64,000 nucleotides of DNA, taken from positions 186,001-250,000 of the forward strand of contig JAHHHY010000001.1 of NCBI GenBank assembly GCA_019359125.1. The letters run 5' to 3'. Position 1 is the stretch's first letter; each line of letters starts with the position of its first letter. Origin of the DNA: Pleurocapsa minor GSE-CHR-MK 17-07R (GTDB taxonomy: Bacteria > Chloroflexota > Anaerolineae > Aggregatilineales > Phototrophicaceae). The notes under the pieces were generated by a model, which saw only the letters and a program-made list of their open reading frames with translations, did not search any database and was not told the DNA's origin. The position numbers and the translations under genes were made by a program. Below are positions 7,986 through 16,025 of this stretch, piece by piece.

Positions 7986-10495
7986 AGGGCGCAGCGCAGT
8001 CACTACCACAGGACGCCCTGCCTGATGCACGCCTCGCCCCTGCGCTGGACTGGTTTGCGCGGCACGGCTGGCGTCCGTTTGACTTTCAGCGTGAGGCATG
8101 GCTCGCCTATCTGGATGGGCAGAGCGGGCTGATTCACGCGGCCACCGGCTCCGGCAAGACGCTGGCGGCCTGGCTGGGTCCGCTGCTGGAATGGCGCCTG
8201 AATCATGCGGGTCCGCCGGGCAAGCTGGCGCCGCCGCTTCAGGTGCTGTGGGTGACGCCCATGCGCGCGCTGGCCGCCGACACGCTCAAATCGTTGGAAG
8301 CGGCCGTCGCCGGGCTGGGTGTGCCGTGGACAGCGGGAATCCGCACGGGGGATACCACCAGCGGCGAACGCGCCCGGCAGAAGAAACGCCTGCCCACGGC
8401 GCTGGTCACCACGCCGGAGAGCCTGTCGCTGCTGCTCAGCCATGCTGATGCACGCGAACAGTTCGCCGGGCTGAAGGCGGTCATCGTGGATGAATGGCAC
8501 GAGCTGCTGTCGAGCAAGCGCGGCGTGCAGCTTGAGCTGGCGCTGGCGCATGTTCGCGGCTGGGGGCCCGACCTGCGTACGTGGGGCGTCAGCGCGACGC
8601 TGGCCAATCTGCCGGATGCGCTGCGCACACTGCTGGGCACGGTGAATCCGCATACCGGCGAGATTCCGCAGGGGACGCTGATTCAGGGCGAACGCGACAA
8701 GACCTACGAGATTCGGGCCATCATTCCGCCACAGATTGAGCGCTTTCCGTGGGCGGGGCATTTGGGGCTGCGCCTGCTGCCGGAGGTCGTGCGCGTGCTG
8801 GAATCCAGCCAGTCTGCCTTGGTGTTCACCAATACCCGCTTCCAGACCGAGACCTGGTTTGGCGCGCTGCTGGATGAGAAGCCGGAATGGGCGGGAGAAA
8901 TCGCGCTGCACCACAGTGCGCTCAGCAAGAGCACACGTGAGTTTGTTGAGAATGGCCTGAAAGAGGGTACGATGCGCTGCGTGGTGTGCACCAGCAGCCT
9001 TGATTTGGGCGTGGACTTCGCGCCGGTGGACAGCGTGCTCCAGATCGGCAGCCCGAAAGGCGCGGCGCGTCTGCTTCAGCGGGCAGGGCGCAGCGGGCAT
9101 CAGCCTAATGCCGCCAGCCTGGTGACGTGCGTGCCCACGCATGCGCTGGAGTTGATCGAGGTGGCTGCTGCGCGGGACGTGATAGCCAGCGGGGTACTGG
9201 AATCGCGCCCAGGATGGCGACTGCCGCTCGATGTGCTGGCCCAGCATCTGGTGACGATGGCGCTGGGCGGCGGCTTCACAGGCGACGCGATGCGCGATGA
9301 AGTGCGCAGTACGACGGCGTTCCGCGATTTATCTGATGAGGCGTGGACGTGGGTGCTGGACTTCGTGTGCAGTGGCGGGGCGGCGTTGACCGCTTATCCT
9401 GAGTATCACCGCGTCGAGCGTGATGAAATGGGCCGTTTTGTCGTGCACAACCCGCACATTGCGCGGCTGCACCGGATGTCTGTGGGCACGATCGTCAGCG
9501 ACGCCATGCTGAAGGTGAAATATCTCAAAGGCGGCGATGTTGGCTTCGCGGATGAGTCTTTTCTGTCGCGGCTGAAGCCGGGCGACCGTTTCACGCTGGG
9601 CGGCAAGGTGCTGGAATTCGTGCGCATTCGCGAGATGACCGCGTGGGTGCGGCGCGCCAGCTCGGTTCGCGGGGTGATTCCGCGCTGGGGCGGGGGGAAT
9701 CTGCCGCTGTCAGCCGAGATGACCGATGCCGTGCGTGCCCGGCTGGAACAGGCGCGATCGGGCATGTTCGAGGGTGATGAAATGCGTGCGGTGCGCCCGA
9801 TCATGGACGTGCAGGCACGCTGGTCGCGCATCCCTGCCAGAGATGAGCTGCTGATCGAACGCACGCACACGCGCGAAGGTTTTCACACGCTGGTGTATCC
9901 GTTCGCGGGCAGGTTGGTACACGAGGGACTGGCTGCACTGTGCGCGTATCGGCTGTCACGCGTCCGACCGGGCACGTTCTCGATATCTGTCAATGATTAT
10001 GGCTTTGAGCTGCTGAGCGCGGATGAGCCGCCGCTGGATGCCGTGCTGGGGACGCTGTTTTCGCCGGAAAACCTGTTGGATGATATCATCGCCAGCCTGA
10101 ACGCGTCCGAGATGGCGAAGCGGCAGTTTCGCGAAATTGCGCGGGTGGCTGGGCTGGTGGTCGAGCGATTCCCCGGCGGACAGAAATCGGCGCGCCAGCT
10201 TCAGGCGACGACCGGTCTGCTGTACGATGTGTTTGAAAAATACGACCCTGAGAATCTGCTGCTGGAGCAGGCGAAGCGCGAGGTGCTGGAGCGCCAGCTT
10301 GAAATTACGCGGCTGGAAGATGCGCTGCGGCACATTAATGCGGGTACGCTGACGGTCATGTTTACGGCGCGGCCCACGCCGTTTGCCTTTCCCCTGCTGG
10401 TGGAACGCATGCGGGCCACAATCTCCAGCGAGACAGTGGACGAGCGCGTGCGCAAAATGCAGCTCATGCTGGAACGGGCAGCCGATGACTTCTGA
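7982..10495 (+). CDS. Ligase-associated DEXH-box helicase, Lhr-type
   Basis: 837 residues with the full set of superfamily 2 helicase motifs. These are Walker A AATGSGKTL, DEWH in place of DExH, SATL, and motif VI QRAGRSGH. A C-terminal Lhr-type extension follows (about 440-837). This is the shorter Lhr-like form that travels with the ligase and nucleases. The start is a GTG overlapping the ligase stop. The last 11 bases overlap the start of pdeM in a different frame. The protein probably unwinds or remodels damaged DNA for the neighbouring nuclease and ligase; direction and substrate are not visible in the sequence. Confidence 0.92.
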   Translation: MKGAAQSLPQDALPDARLAPALDWFARHGWRPFDFQREAWLAYLDGQSGLIHAATGSGKTLAAWLGPLLEWRLNHAGPPGKLAPPLQVLWVTPMRALAADTLKSLEAAVAGLGVPWTAGIRTGDTTSGERARQKKRLPTALVTTPESLSLLLSHADAREQFAGLKAVIVDEWHELLSSKRGVQLELALAHVRGWGPDLRTWGVSATLANLPDALRTLLGTVNPHTGEIPQGTLIQGERDKTYEIRAIIPPQIERFPWAGHLGLRLLPEVVRVLESSQSALVFTNTRFQTETWFGALLDEKPEWAGEIALHHSALSKSTREFVENGLKEGTMRCVVCTSSLDLGVDFAPVDSVLQIGSPKGAARLLQRAGRSGHQPNAASLVTCVPTHALELIEVAAARDVIASGVLESRPGWRLPLDVLAQHLVTMALGGGFTGDAMRDEVRSTTAFRDLSDEAWTWVLDFVCSGGAALTAYPEYHRVERDEMGRFVVHNPHIARLHRMSVGTIVSDAMLKVKYLKGGDVGFADESFLSRLKPGDRFTLGGKVLEFVRIREMTAWVRRASSVRGVIPRWGGGNLPLSAEMTDAVRARLEQARSGMFEGDEMRAVRPIMDVQARWSRIPARDELLIERTHTREGFHTLVYPFAGRLVHEGLAALCAYRLSRVRPGTFSISVNDYGFELLSADEPPLDAVLGTLFSPENLLDDIIASLNASEMAKRQFREIARVAGLVVERFPGGQKSARQLQATTGLLYDVFEKYDPENLLLEQAKREVLERQLEITRLEDALRHINAGTLTVMFTARPTPFAFPLLVERMRATISSETVDERVRKMQLMLERAADDF

Positions 10496-11156
10496 TGGTT
10501 CACTGACGATCACCTGGCACGGAGAAGACTTCGTGCTGCTGCGCGAACGGGCCGTATACTGGCCGGCGCAGCACCTGCTGATCGCCACCGACCTGCATCT
10601 GGGCAAGGATGCCGCGTTTCGGGCGCATGGCCTGCCGCTGGGCGCGGATACCACGCAGTCTGATCTGGCGCGGCTGTCGGTTGTCATTAAGCGCATTCGG
10701 CCGGATGGCGTGGTTATGCTGGGCGATGTGTTTCACTCGCATGCAGGCAGCGACGAGCGCACGCTTTCGGCCTGGCGGTCGTGGCGCGCCAGCCACGCCC
10801 AGCTTGCCCTGACGATCGTGCTGGGCAATCATGACACCGCCGCCGGGCCGGACGTGCTGGATGCCCTGCGCACTTCTCGCTCAGATGAAGTTTATAAAGA
10901 TGAAACCTATATAGTAAAAATTTTATTTAGGCATTATCCGGTATTGCGCCCCGATACTCCCCAGATGGCCGGCCATCTGCACCCGGCAGTGGTGCTGAAA
11001 TCGGCTGTTGACCGCCTCAAACTGCATGCGTTTATCTTCGGCCAGCCGATCGCAGTGCTGCCTGCCTTTGGCGAATTTATCGACGGCGGCATCATGCGCC
11101 TGCGGCCCGGAGACAAGGTATTTGGCATCACGCCGACGCAGGTGATCGCGCTCTGA
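10485..11156 (+). CDS. pdeM: Ligase-associated metallophosphoesterase PdeM
   Basis: 223 residues of the calcineurin-like phosphoesterase fold. Metal-binding motifs appear in order: TDLHLGK, LGDVFHS, LGNHD and GHLHP. It is the fourth gene of the ligase-associated repair cluster. The ATG at 10485 lies inside the helicase 3-prime end and gives the family-type N-terminus (LTITWHGEDFVLLRERAVYWP). Codons at about 10881-10938 are strikingly AT-rich (about 22% G+C by hand count) compared with the rest of the operon. They encode the linker before the final metal motif. No terminator is visible before the cobalamin riboswitch promoter. Confidence 0.9.
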   Translation: MTSDGSLTITWHGEDFVLLRERAVYWPAQHLLIATDLHLGKDAAFRAHGLPLGADTTQSDLARLSVVIKRIRPDGVVMLGDVFHSHAGSDERTLSAWRSWRASHAQLALTIVLGNHDTAAGPDVLDALRTSRSDEVYKDETYIVKILFRHYPVLRPDTPQMAGHLHPAVVLKSAVDRLKLHAFIFGQPIAVLPAFGEFIDGGIMRLRPGDKVFGITPTQVIAL

Positions 11157-11163
11157 TTGGTGT

Positions 11164-11192
11164 TTGACAAGCACAACAGGCAGTGCTATGGT
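11164..11192 (+). promoter_or_regulatory. Promoter of the cobalamin transport operon
   Basis: TTGACA (11164-11169), a 17-bp spacer and TATGGT (11187-11192, 4/6). It starts only 7 bp after the pdeM stop and lies just upstream of the riboswitch, giving a predicted leader of about 330 bases. Confidence 0.6.
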
Positions 11193-11219
11193 TTCAGCAT
11201 GCGTTAAAAATAAATGAGA

Positions 11220-11384
11220 AGGCAGTGGTGCACACTCACCCGGATGTGACGTGCACAATGGGGGAAACCGGTTCAAGTCCGGTGCTGTCGCGCAACGGTA
11301 ATGGCCAGCCTGCTCACCAGCGGCCAAAGCCCGAATACCCGCCATCGCCAATACTCGTTTACCACCTTCGCGCAAGAGGGGGTA
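11220..11384 (+). ncRNA. Cobalamin (adenosylcobalamin-type) riboswitch
   Basis: The leader contains the conserved cobalamin aptamer core: GGGGGAAACCGGTTCAAGTC (around 11260-11279), then CTGTCGCGCAACGGTAA, and the B12 box GCCCGAATACCCGCC (ending at 11343). Two GTGCAC elements at 11228-11233 and 11251-11256 can pair and fit a P2/P3-type helix. A further hairpin (TACCACCTT with AAGAGGGGGTA, about 11360-11384) follows. The element sits before the BtuFCD-like genes and ahead of a terminator, so bound cobalamin should turn the operon off. The exact 5-prime and 3-prime limits are approximate. Confidence 0.93.
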
Positions 11385-11414
11385 CGGGCTATGGGATGTT
11401 CTGTTTGCATTCTT

Positions 11415-11441
11415 ACCCGCCACTCCGGCGGGTTTTTTATT
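11415..11441 (+). terminator. Riboswitch-controlled terminator
   Basis: A 7-bp G/C stem (ACCCGCC with GGCGGGT), a 5-base loop and a run of six T lie between the aptamer and the btuF-like gene. This position makes it the expression platform of the cobalamin switch. A GGGTA just upstream (around 11378-11382) could pair with TACCC of the left arm as an antiterminator; that detail is inference. Confidence 0.85.
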
Positions 11442-11526
11442 TCAAACCCCAGCCGGCAGTGGCCATGTTTCCCCTTCCTGTGTGAAAGACGCAGACCATG
11501 TTTTCTATCCTGCAGAGGGGAATGCA

Positions 11527-12687
11527 ATGAAAAAGCTATCTGGTTTTCGGGTGCTGGCAGGGCTGGCAGCCATCGCGTCAATGGCTGGTCCGGTTCTTGC
11601 GCAGTCCACAGCGTGTTTACAGGACTATCAACCGGGGGTGAACTATTTCCCGGATGAGATGCAGGTGGAGCACGCGCAGGGGTTCACGATCGAGTATTTT
11701 GACCACTACAAGCTGGTGACGATTGCGCAGCCGTGGCAGGAATCAGACGATACCTTTGCCTATCTGCTGGTGCAGTGTGGCGCGCCCGTCCCTGAGGGAT
11801 ATGACGATGCGCTCGTCGTGGAGGTGCCTGTCGACACCGCTGTCTCGATGTCGACCACCTATCTGGCCGGGCTGGTTGAGCTGGGCCTGTCTGATGCTGT
11901 GGCGGCTGTCGATGAATTTGACTATATCTCCAGTCCGGAGATTCGTGCGCGCATCGAGGCAGGTGATATTGCCGAGGTGGGCAGTGGCTCCACCGTAAAC
12001 ATCGAGGCGCTGCTAGCGCTGGAGCCGGGCGTGATCTTCACCTATGGTGGTGGTGACACCGGCCCAGTGCTGCGCGATGCAGGCCTGACCGTGGCGCTCA
12101 ATTCTGACTGGATGGAGGCATCTCCGCTGGGGCGTGCCGAGTGGGTGAAATTCACCGCTGCTTTCTTTAACAGGGAAGCCGAAGCAAATGCGCTGTTTGA
12201 GGGCATTGAGTCGGAGTATCTCGCCTTGTCTGCCCTGACGACCGACCTGGAAAATCGCCCCACGGTGTTGCTGAACGCGATGTACAACGACACCTGGTAT
12301 GCGGCCGGGGGTGCCAGCTACATGGCCACGCTGGTGGCGGACGCTGGTGGTGATTATCTGTGGGCGGAGGATGAATCGACGGGAGCGCTGCCGCTGTCGT
12401 TTGAAACCGTATTAGACCGCGCCAGCGAGGCCGAGGTGTGGCTGAATCCGAACTACTGGTTCAGCCTTGCCGATGGCATGGCTGAAGACGAGCGTTACGC
12501 GCTGTTCATTGCTTTCCAGACGGGCGAAGTGTACAACAGCGTCGCTCGTGTAAACGAGACCTTCGGTAATGATTATGCGGAAAGCGGCGCGCTGCATCCG
12601 GAATGGATATTGGCTGACCTGATCGCGATTCTGCATCCGGAGCTGCTGCCAGACCATGACCTGTACTACTTTGTTCAGCTTCAGTAG
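11527..12687 (+). CDS. btuF: Cobalamin ABC transporter substrate-binding protein (BtuF-like)
   Basis: 386 residues with a classic Sec signal peptide (MKKLSGFRVLAGLAAIASMA, cleavage likely after VLA). There is no lipobox cysteine. The mature part is a class III periplasmic-binding-protein fold, with VEVPVDTAVSMSTTYLAGL at the start and LHPEWILADLIAILHPELLP at the C-terminus, as in iron-siderophore/cobalamin binders. The ATG at 11527 has an AGAGGGG ribosome site; an in-frame ATG 45 bases upstream does not. Assignment to cobalamin rather than siderophore rests mainly on the riboswitch in its leader. The protein should act outside the cytoplasmic membrane and feed the permease encoded next. Confidence 0.83.
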   Translation: MKKLSGFRVLAGLAAIASMAGPVLAQSTACLQDYQPGVNYFPDEMQVEHAQGFTIEYFDHYKLVTIAQPWQESDDTFAYLLVQCGAPVPEGYDDALVVEVPVDTAVSMSTTYLAGLVELGLSDAVAAVDEFDYISSPEIRARIEAGDIAEVGSGSTVNIEALLALEPGVIFTYGGGDTGPVLRDAGLTVALNSDWMEASPLGRAEWVKFTAAFFNREAEANALFEGIESEYLALSALTTDLENRPTVLLNAMYNDTWYAAGGASYMATLVADAGGDYLWAEDESTGALPLSFETVLDRASEAEVWLNPNYWFSLADGMAEDERYALFIAFQTGEVYNSVARVNETFGNDYAESGALHPEWILADLIAILHPELLPDHDLYYFVQLQ

Positions 12688-12705
12688 CGGGGTGGCTGCG
12701 GCGTT

Positions 12706-13812
12706 ATGACCACACTCCCGGTGACAACCGCCAGACTGGAAAGCGCGACGCGTGCGCAGGTGCGTGCGCACAAGCGTCGGCGCGCGCGCGTGTTTGCGCT
12801 GCTGATGGCGCTGTGTGCGGCCGCGTTTCTGCTCAGCCTGACGTTTGGTTCGGTCAGCATCCCGGTGCGGGATGTGCTGGCAGCGCTGACCGGGCAGGCC
12901 ACAGAACGCGCCAGCTGGACGGTCATTGTGGTCGATTACCGTCTGCCCAAGGCGCTGACCGCGCTGCTGGCCGGTGCTGCGCTGGGCGTCAGCGGGCTGA
13001 TGATGCAGACGCTGTTTCGCAATCCGCTGGCGGACGGGTATGTGATGGGGGTCAGCTCTGGTGCCAGCCTGGGCGTCGCGCTGGTGGTGCTGGGTGGCGG
13101 CGTCGGCAGTACGACCCTGCTGAGCGGCCTGTCGCTGGCGGGCGACGTGGGCGTGGTGACAGCCGCAGCGACGGGCGCGGCACTGGTGATGGCGCTGATT
13201 TTCGTGCTGTCGCGCCGCCTGCGCCACGTGACCGCGCTGCTGATCGTCGGGCTGATGCTGGGCTATGCAGTCAGCGCGATTGTGAGCCTGCTGGCGCACT
13301 TCACGATTCCGGAGCGCCTGCAGGCGTATACAAATTGGACATTTGGCTCATTTGGCGATACGACTAACGGACAGCTTGTGCTGTTTGCGCTCGTCGTCGC
13401 GGCCGGGATGGGGCTGGCGTTGGTGAGCGCCAAGCCGCTGAACGGCCTGCTGATGGGCGAAGACACGGCGCGCGGCCTGGGCATTCGTGTCCGCCGCACG
13501 CGGGTGCTGGTGATGCTGGGGGCGGCGCTGTTGGCGGGAGCGGTCACAGCGTTCTGCGGGCCGGTTGGATTTCTGGGCATCGCGGTGCCGCACATCTGCC
13601 GGACGCTGCTGAAGACGAGTGACCATCTGATCCTGTTTCCGGCATCGGCGCTGCTGGGTGGCATACTGGCTGTCAGCGCGGACATCATCGCGCAGGCGCC
13701 GGGGCTGGATATCGTGCTGCCGCTGAACGCGGTGCTGGCGCTGTTTGGTGCGCCGGTCGTGCTGTGGATTGTGCTGCGCCGGGGCAGCCTGATGCGCGGG
13801 AGTATGCTGTGA
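12706..13812 (+). CDS. btuC: Cobalamin ABC transporter permease (BtuC/FecCD family)
   Basis: 368 residues with about ten membrane helices of the FecCD family. Family motifs include VVDYRLPKALTALLAGAALGVSG with MMQTLFRNPLADGYVMG and SSGASLG, and later GPVGFLGIAVPHICR. An Arg/Lys-rich stretch near residue 20-30 precedes the first helix and fits the inside-positive rule. It is the second gene of the riboswitch-controlled operon, 18 bp after the binding protein. Its TGA overlaps the GTG of the ATPase gene. Substrate specificity is taken from the riboswitch; the family also carries haem and siderophores. Confidence 0.87.
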   Translation: MTTLPVTTARLESATRAQVRAHKRRRARVFALLMALCAAAFLLSLTFGSVSIPVRDVLAALTGQATERASWTVIVVDYRLPKALTALLAGAALGVSGLMMQTLFRNPLADGYVMGVSSGASLGVALVVLGGGVGSTTLLSGLSLAGDVGVVTAAATGAALVMALIFVLSRRLRHVTALLIVGLMLGYAVSAIVSLLAHFTIPERLQAYTNWTFGSFGDTTNGQLVLFALVVAAGMGLALVSAKPLNGLLMGEDTARGLGIRVRRTRVLVMLGAALLAGAVTAFCGPVGFLGIAVPHICRTLLKTSDHLILFPASALLGGILAVSADIIAQAPGLDIVLPLNAVLALFGAPVVLWIVLRRGSLMRGSML

Positions 13813-14567
13813 ACCGTCTGGATGCCGTCGACCTGACCATCGGCCACAAGGCAGGACGCAGGCTGGCCAGCGCGCTCAATCTGCATGTGGGTGAGGGCGA
13901 GCTGGTCTGCCTGCTGGGGCCGAACGGGTCGGGAAAGTCGACGCTGCTGCGTACGCTGCTGGGGCTGGTCGCTCCGCTGAGCGGCCACGTGCTGGTGGGA
14001 GGTGAAGCAGCGTCGGCGCTGGATGTGCGCGCTCTGGCTAAGCGCATCGCGGCTGTGCTGACTGACCGCGAGATTCCTTACGCGATGACGGCGCGCGAGC
14101 TGGTCGCGCTGGGGCGAATCCCGCACACCAACTGGATGAATCAATTCGGAGACGAGGATGAGAGCGCGATTGCCTGGGCGATGCAGTCGGCCGGTGTCAC
14201 AGCCTTCAGTGACCGCTGGGTGACCGATCTGAGCGACGGCGAACGCCAGAAAGTGCTGCTGGCGCGTGCGCTGGCACAACAGCCGCTGCTGCTCATCCTG
14301 GATGAGCCGACCGCCTATTTGGATTTGCCGCGCCGGGTAGAGATGATGGGGCTGTTTGCCCGGCTGGCACACGAGCATGGCCAGTCGCTGGTGGTTTCCA
14401 CCCATGATCTTGATCTGGCCATGCGTCACGCCGACCGCCTGTGGCTGATGGATGGCAACGGCAGCTTTTATCAGGGCACGACCGATGACCTGCTTGAACA
14501 GGGTGCGCTGCGCCGGGCGTTTGGGCCTGCCTTCGACGACTATGTGCGGGTGCCGCGACTGAGCTAA
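13809..14567 (+). CDS. btuD: Cobalamin ABC transporter ATP-binding protein (BtuD-like)
   Basis: 252 residues. Walker A is LLGPNGSGKSTLL, the signature is LSDGERQK, Walker B is LLILDEPTAYLD and the switch histidine is in VVSTHDLDLA. This is the standard ATPase for a FecCD-type permease. I chose the GTG at 13809, which overlaps the permease stop by 4 bases, over an upstream in-frame start inside the permease gene. The C-terminus (DYVRVPRLS) is short, with no regulatory domain. The operon ends at a strong bidirectional terminator 24 bp downstream. The protein is cytoplasmic and couples ATP hydrolysis to import. Confidence 0.87.
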   Translation: MNRLDAVDLTIGHKAGRRLASALNLHVGEGELVCLLGPNGSGKSTLLRTLLGLVAPLSGHVLVGGEAASALDVRALAKRIAAVLTDREIPYAMTARELVALGRIPHTNWMNQFGDEDESAIAWAMQSAGVTAFSDRWVTDLSDGERQKVLLARALAQQPLLLILDEPTAYLDLPRRVEMMGLFARLAHEHGQSLVVSTHDLDLAMRHADRLWLMDGNGSFYQGTTDDLLEQGALRRAFGPAFDDYVRVPRLS

Positions 14568-14591
14568 CGCCAGGCATCGAGTGAGATTAAA

Positions 14592-14636
14592 AGAGGGGCC
14601 GACAGTCTCACATGCACTGTCGGCCCCTCTTTGTTT
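14592..14636. terminator. Strong bidirectional terminator
   Basis: A perfect 15-bp stem (AGAGGGGCCGACAGT with its complement) has a 9-base loop. It is flanked by TTGTTT on the right and by TTTTAATC on the opposite strand. It separates the convergent btuD-like and cyclophilin genes and can serve both. Confidence 0.9.
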
Positions 14637-14667
14637 ATCGATGTGGTGTGCAGAGTGAGTGCTGAGA

Positions 14668-15885
14668 CTAGCGCAGTTCGGGCAGCAGCACGTCCGCGAA
14701 GATACGCTCGAAGTTCAGCCTGGCGAAATTGCTGACGAGAGCGCCTGCCGGGAATGAGCCGTCGTCGATGAAGCTGACCGTGGCGGTGGCCACGAAGCGA
14801 CCGACCTGATAGCTGAGCGTTTCGGTGGTCATCGGCTGGTCGCACAGCGTCGTCTGGGCAGTAAATACGTCAGACCCTTCAGCGGCTGTAAATCCATTGG
14901 CCACTTGCAGGCTGGCGAAAGCGCCGCTGTCCAGCGCGGCTGCCGCTGAGGCGGCATCCGGGAAGGCATCCAGCGCATAACCGAACGACCCAATCGGGAA
15001 CTGTTCAAGCTGGCAGTCGCTGTTATCGACCTGCGCGCCCACGTGATATTCCAGGCCGTTGTCGGTCAGTCCGGCGGCGGTCGCTTCTTCAAGCGTGGCA
15101 GCATAATCCGCGCCATCGCTGATGACCGAGACTTCTGCGTTCACCGTGAGAGGCGCGCCCACAGCCGAGCCAATTTCATCCAGTGCGTTCTGTACAATGT
15201 CACGCGAGGCGGGTTCCTGCGCCGGGAATTCCATGTCCAGCAGGGCAGGATCATCGACGATCAGCACGGTCAGCAGCTGGGTGCCGGGCGCGGTTGCTGT
15301 GGCCGGGTCGCGGATTTCAATCGCTTCCACGTTCTCGTAGCCCTGCACGACTTCGCCGAAAATGGTGTGGCGGTAGTCCAGCCAGTCGGTGGCCGCAGTG
15401 GTGATGAAGAACTGGCTGCCATTGGTATTCGGGCCGGCATTGGCCATCGCCAGCAGGCCGGGGCGGTCGAAATACAGCGCGCCGACGAATTCGTCACCGA
15501 ACTGATAGCCCGGCCCGCCGGAACCCGTCGCCGACGGATCGCCGCCCTGAGCCATAAAGTCCGGGATGACGCGGTGGAACGTGGTCAGGTTGTAATAGCC
15601 GTTCTGCGCCAGAAACACGAAGTTATTGACCGTTTCCGGCGTAGCATTTTCAAACAGATCCACGGTGACTGCCCCTGCGCCGGTGCAGAAAATCGCCACG
15701 TAGTCGATGCCGGGTTCCAGCACAGTCTCTGGTGCTTCAAACTCGCGCACTTCCGGGGGAAGAGGACGAACCCCGTCGCAGATGGCCTGCGGGGACTGGG
15801 CCTGTGCTGATGCGGGCAGAGCAGAAATGCCCAGCAGCAGCGAGGCGCCGGCAGCCAGGAGTCGACGGGTAATATTTACTTTCAT
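14668..15885 (-). CDS. Secreted cyclophilin-type peptidyl-prolyl isomerase
   Basis: 405 residues. The N-terminus is a Sec signal ([20 protein letters not shown]). The cyclophilin domain follows at about residues 55-215, with [35 protein letters not shown] and [10 protein letters not shown], which include the catalytic Arg and the Phe/Met/Gln active-site residues. The C-terminal half (about 220-405) is not a domain I recognise; it contains two conserved-looking Cys ([15 protein letters not shown]). The protein likely assists folding of exported proteins outside the membrane. The ATG follows a CGAGG ribosome site. It is monocistronic and convergent with the cobalamin operon. Confidence 0.88.
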   Translation of the reverse strand: MKVNITRRLLAAGASLLLGISALPASAQAQSPQAICDGVRPLPPEVREFEAPETVLEPGIDYVAIFCTGAGAVTVDLFENATPETVNNFVFLAQNGYYNLTTFHRVIPDFMAQGGDPSATGSGGPGYQFGDEFVGALYFDRPGLLAMANAGPNTNGSQFFITTAATDWLDYRHTIFGEVVQGYENVEAIEIRDPATATAPGTQLLTVLIVDDPALLDMEFPAQEPASRDIVQNALDEIGSAVGAPLTVNAEVSVISDGADYAATLEEATAAGLTDNGLEYHVGAQVDNSDCQLEQFPIGSFGYALDAFPDAASAAAALDSGAFASLQVANGFTAAEGSDVFTAQTTLCDQPMTTETLSYQVGRFVATATVSFIDDGSFPAGALVSNFARLNFERIFADVLLPELR

Positions 15886-16025
15886 CTGAAACCTCGGAAT
15901 GCAAATCCTGCGATGTGTTCATTGTAGCAGTTTGTGGCGACCTGCTGGCTATCTTATATGCTTTTTGAGCGAAATCGATACATACTTGAAAATAGTCGCC
16001 TGTCCTGCACGCAAGACGTGGTTAA

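Noticed and set aside
6717-9247. Antisense open frames over the ligase and helicase genes
   Set aside because: They have no motifs or ribosome sites and lie opposite well-supported enzymes.
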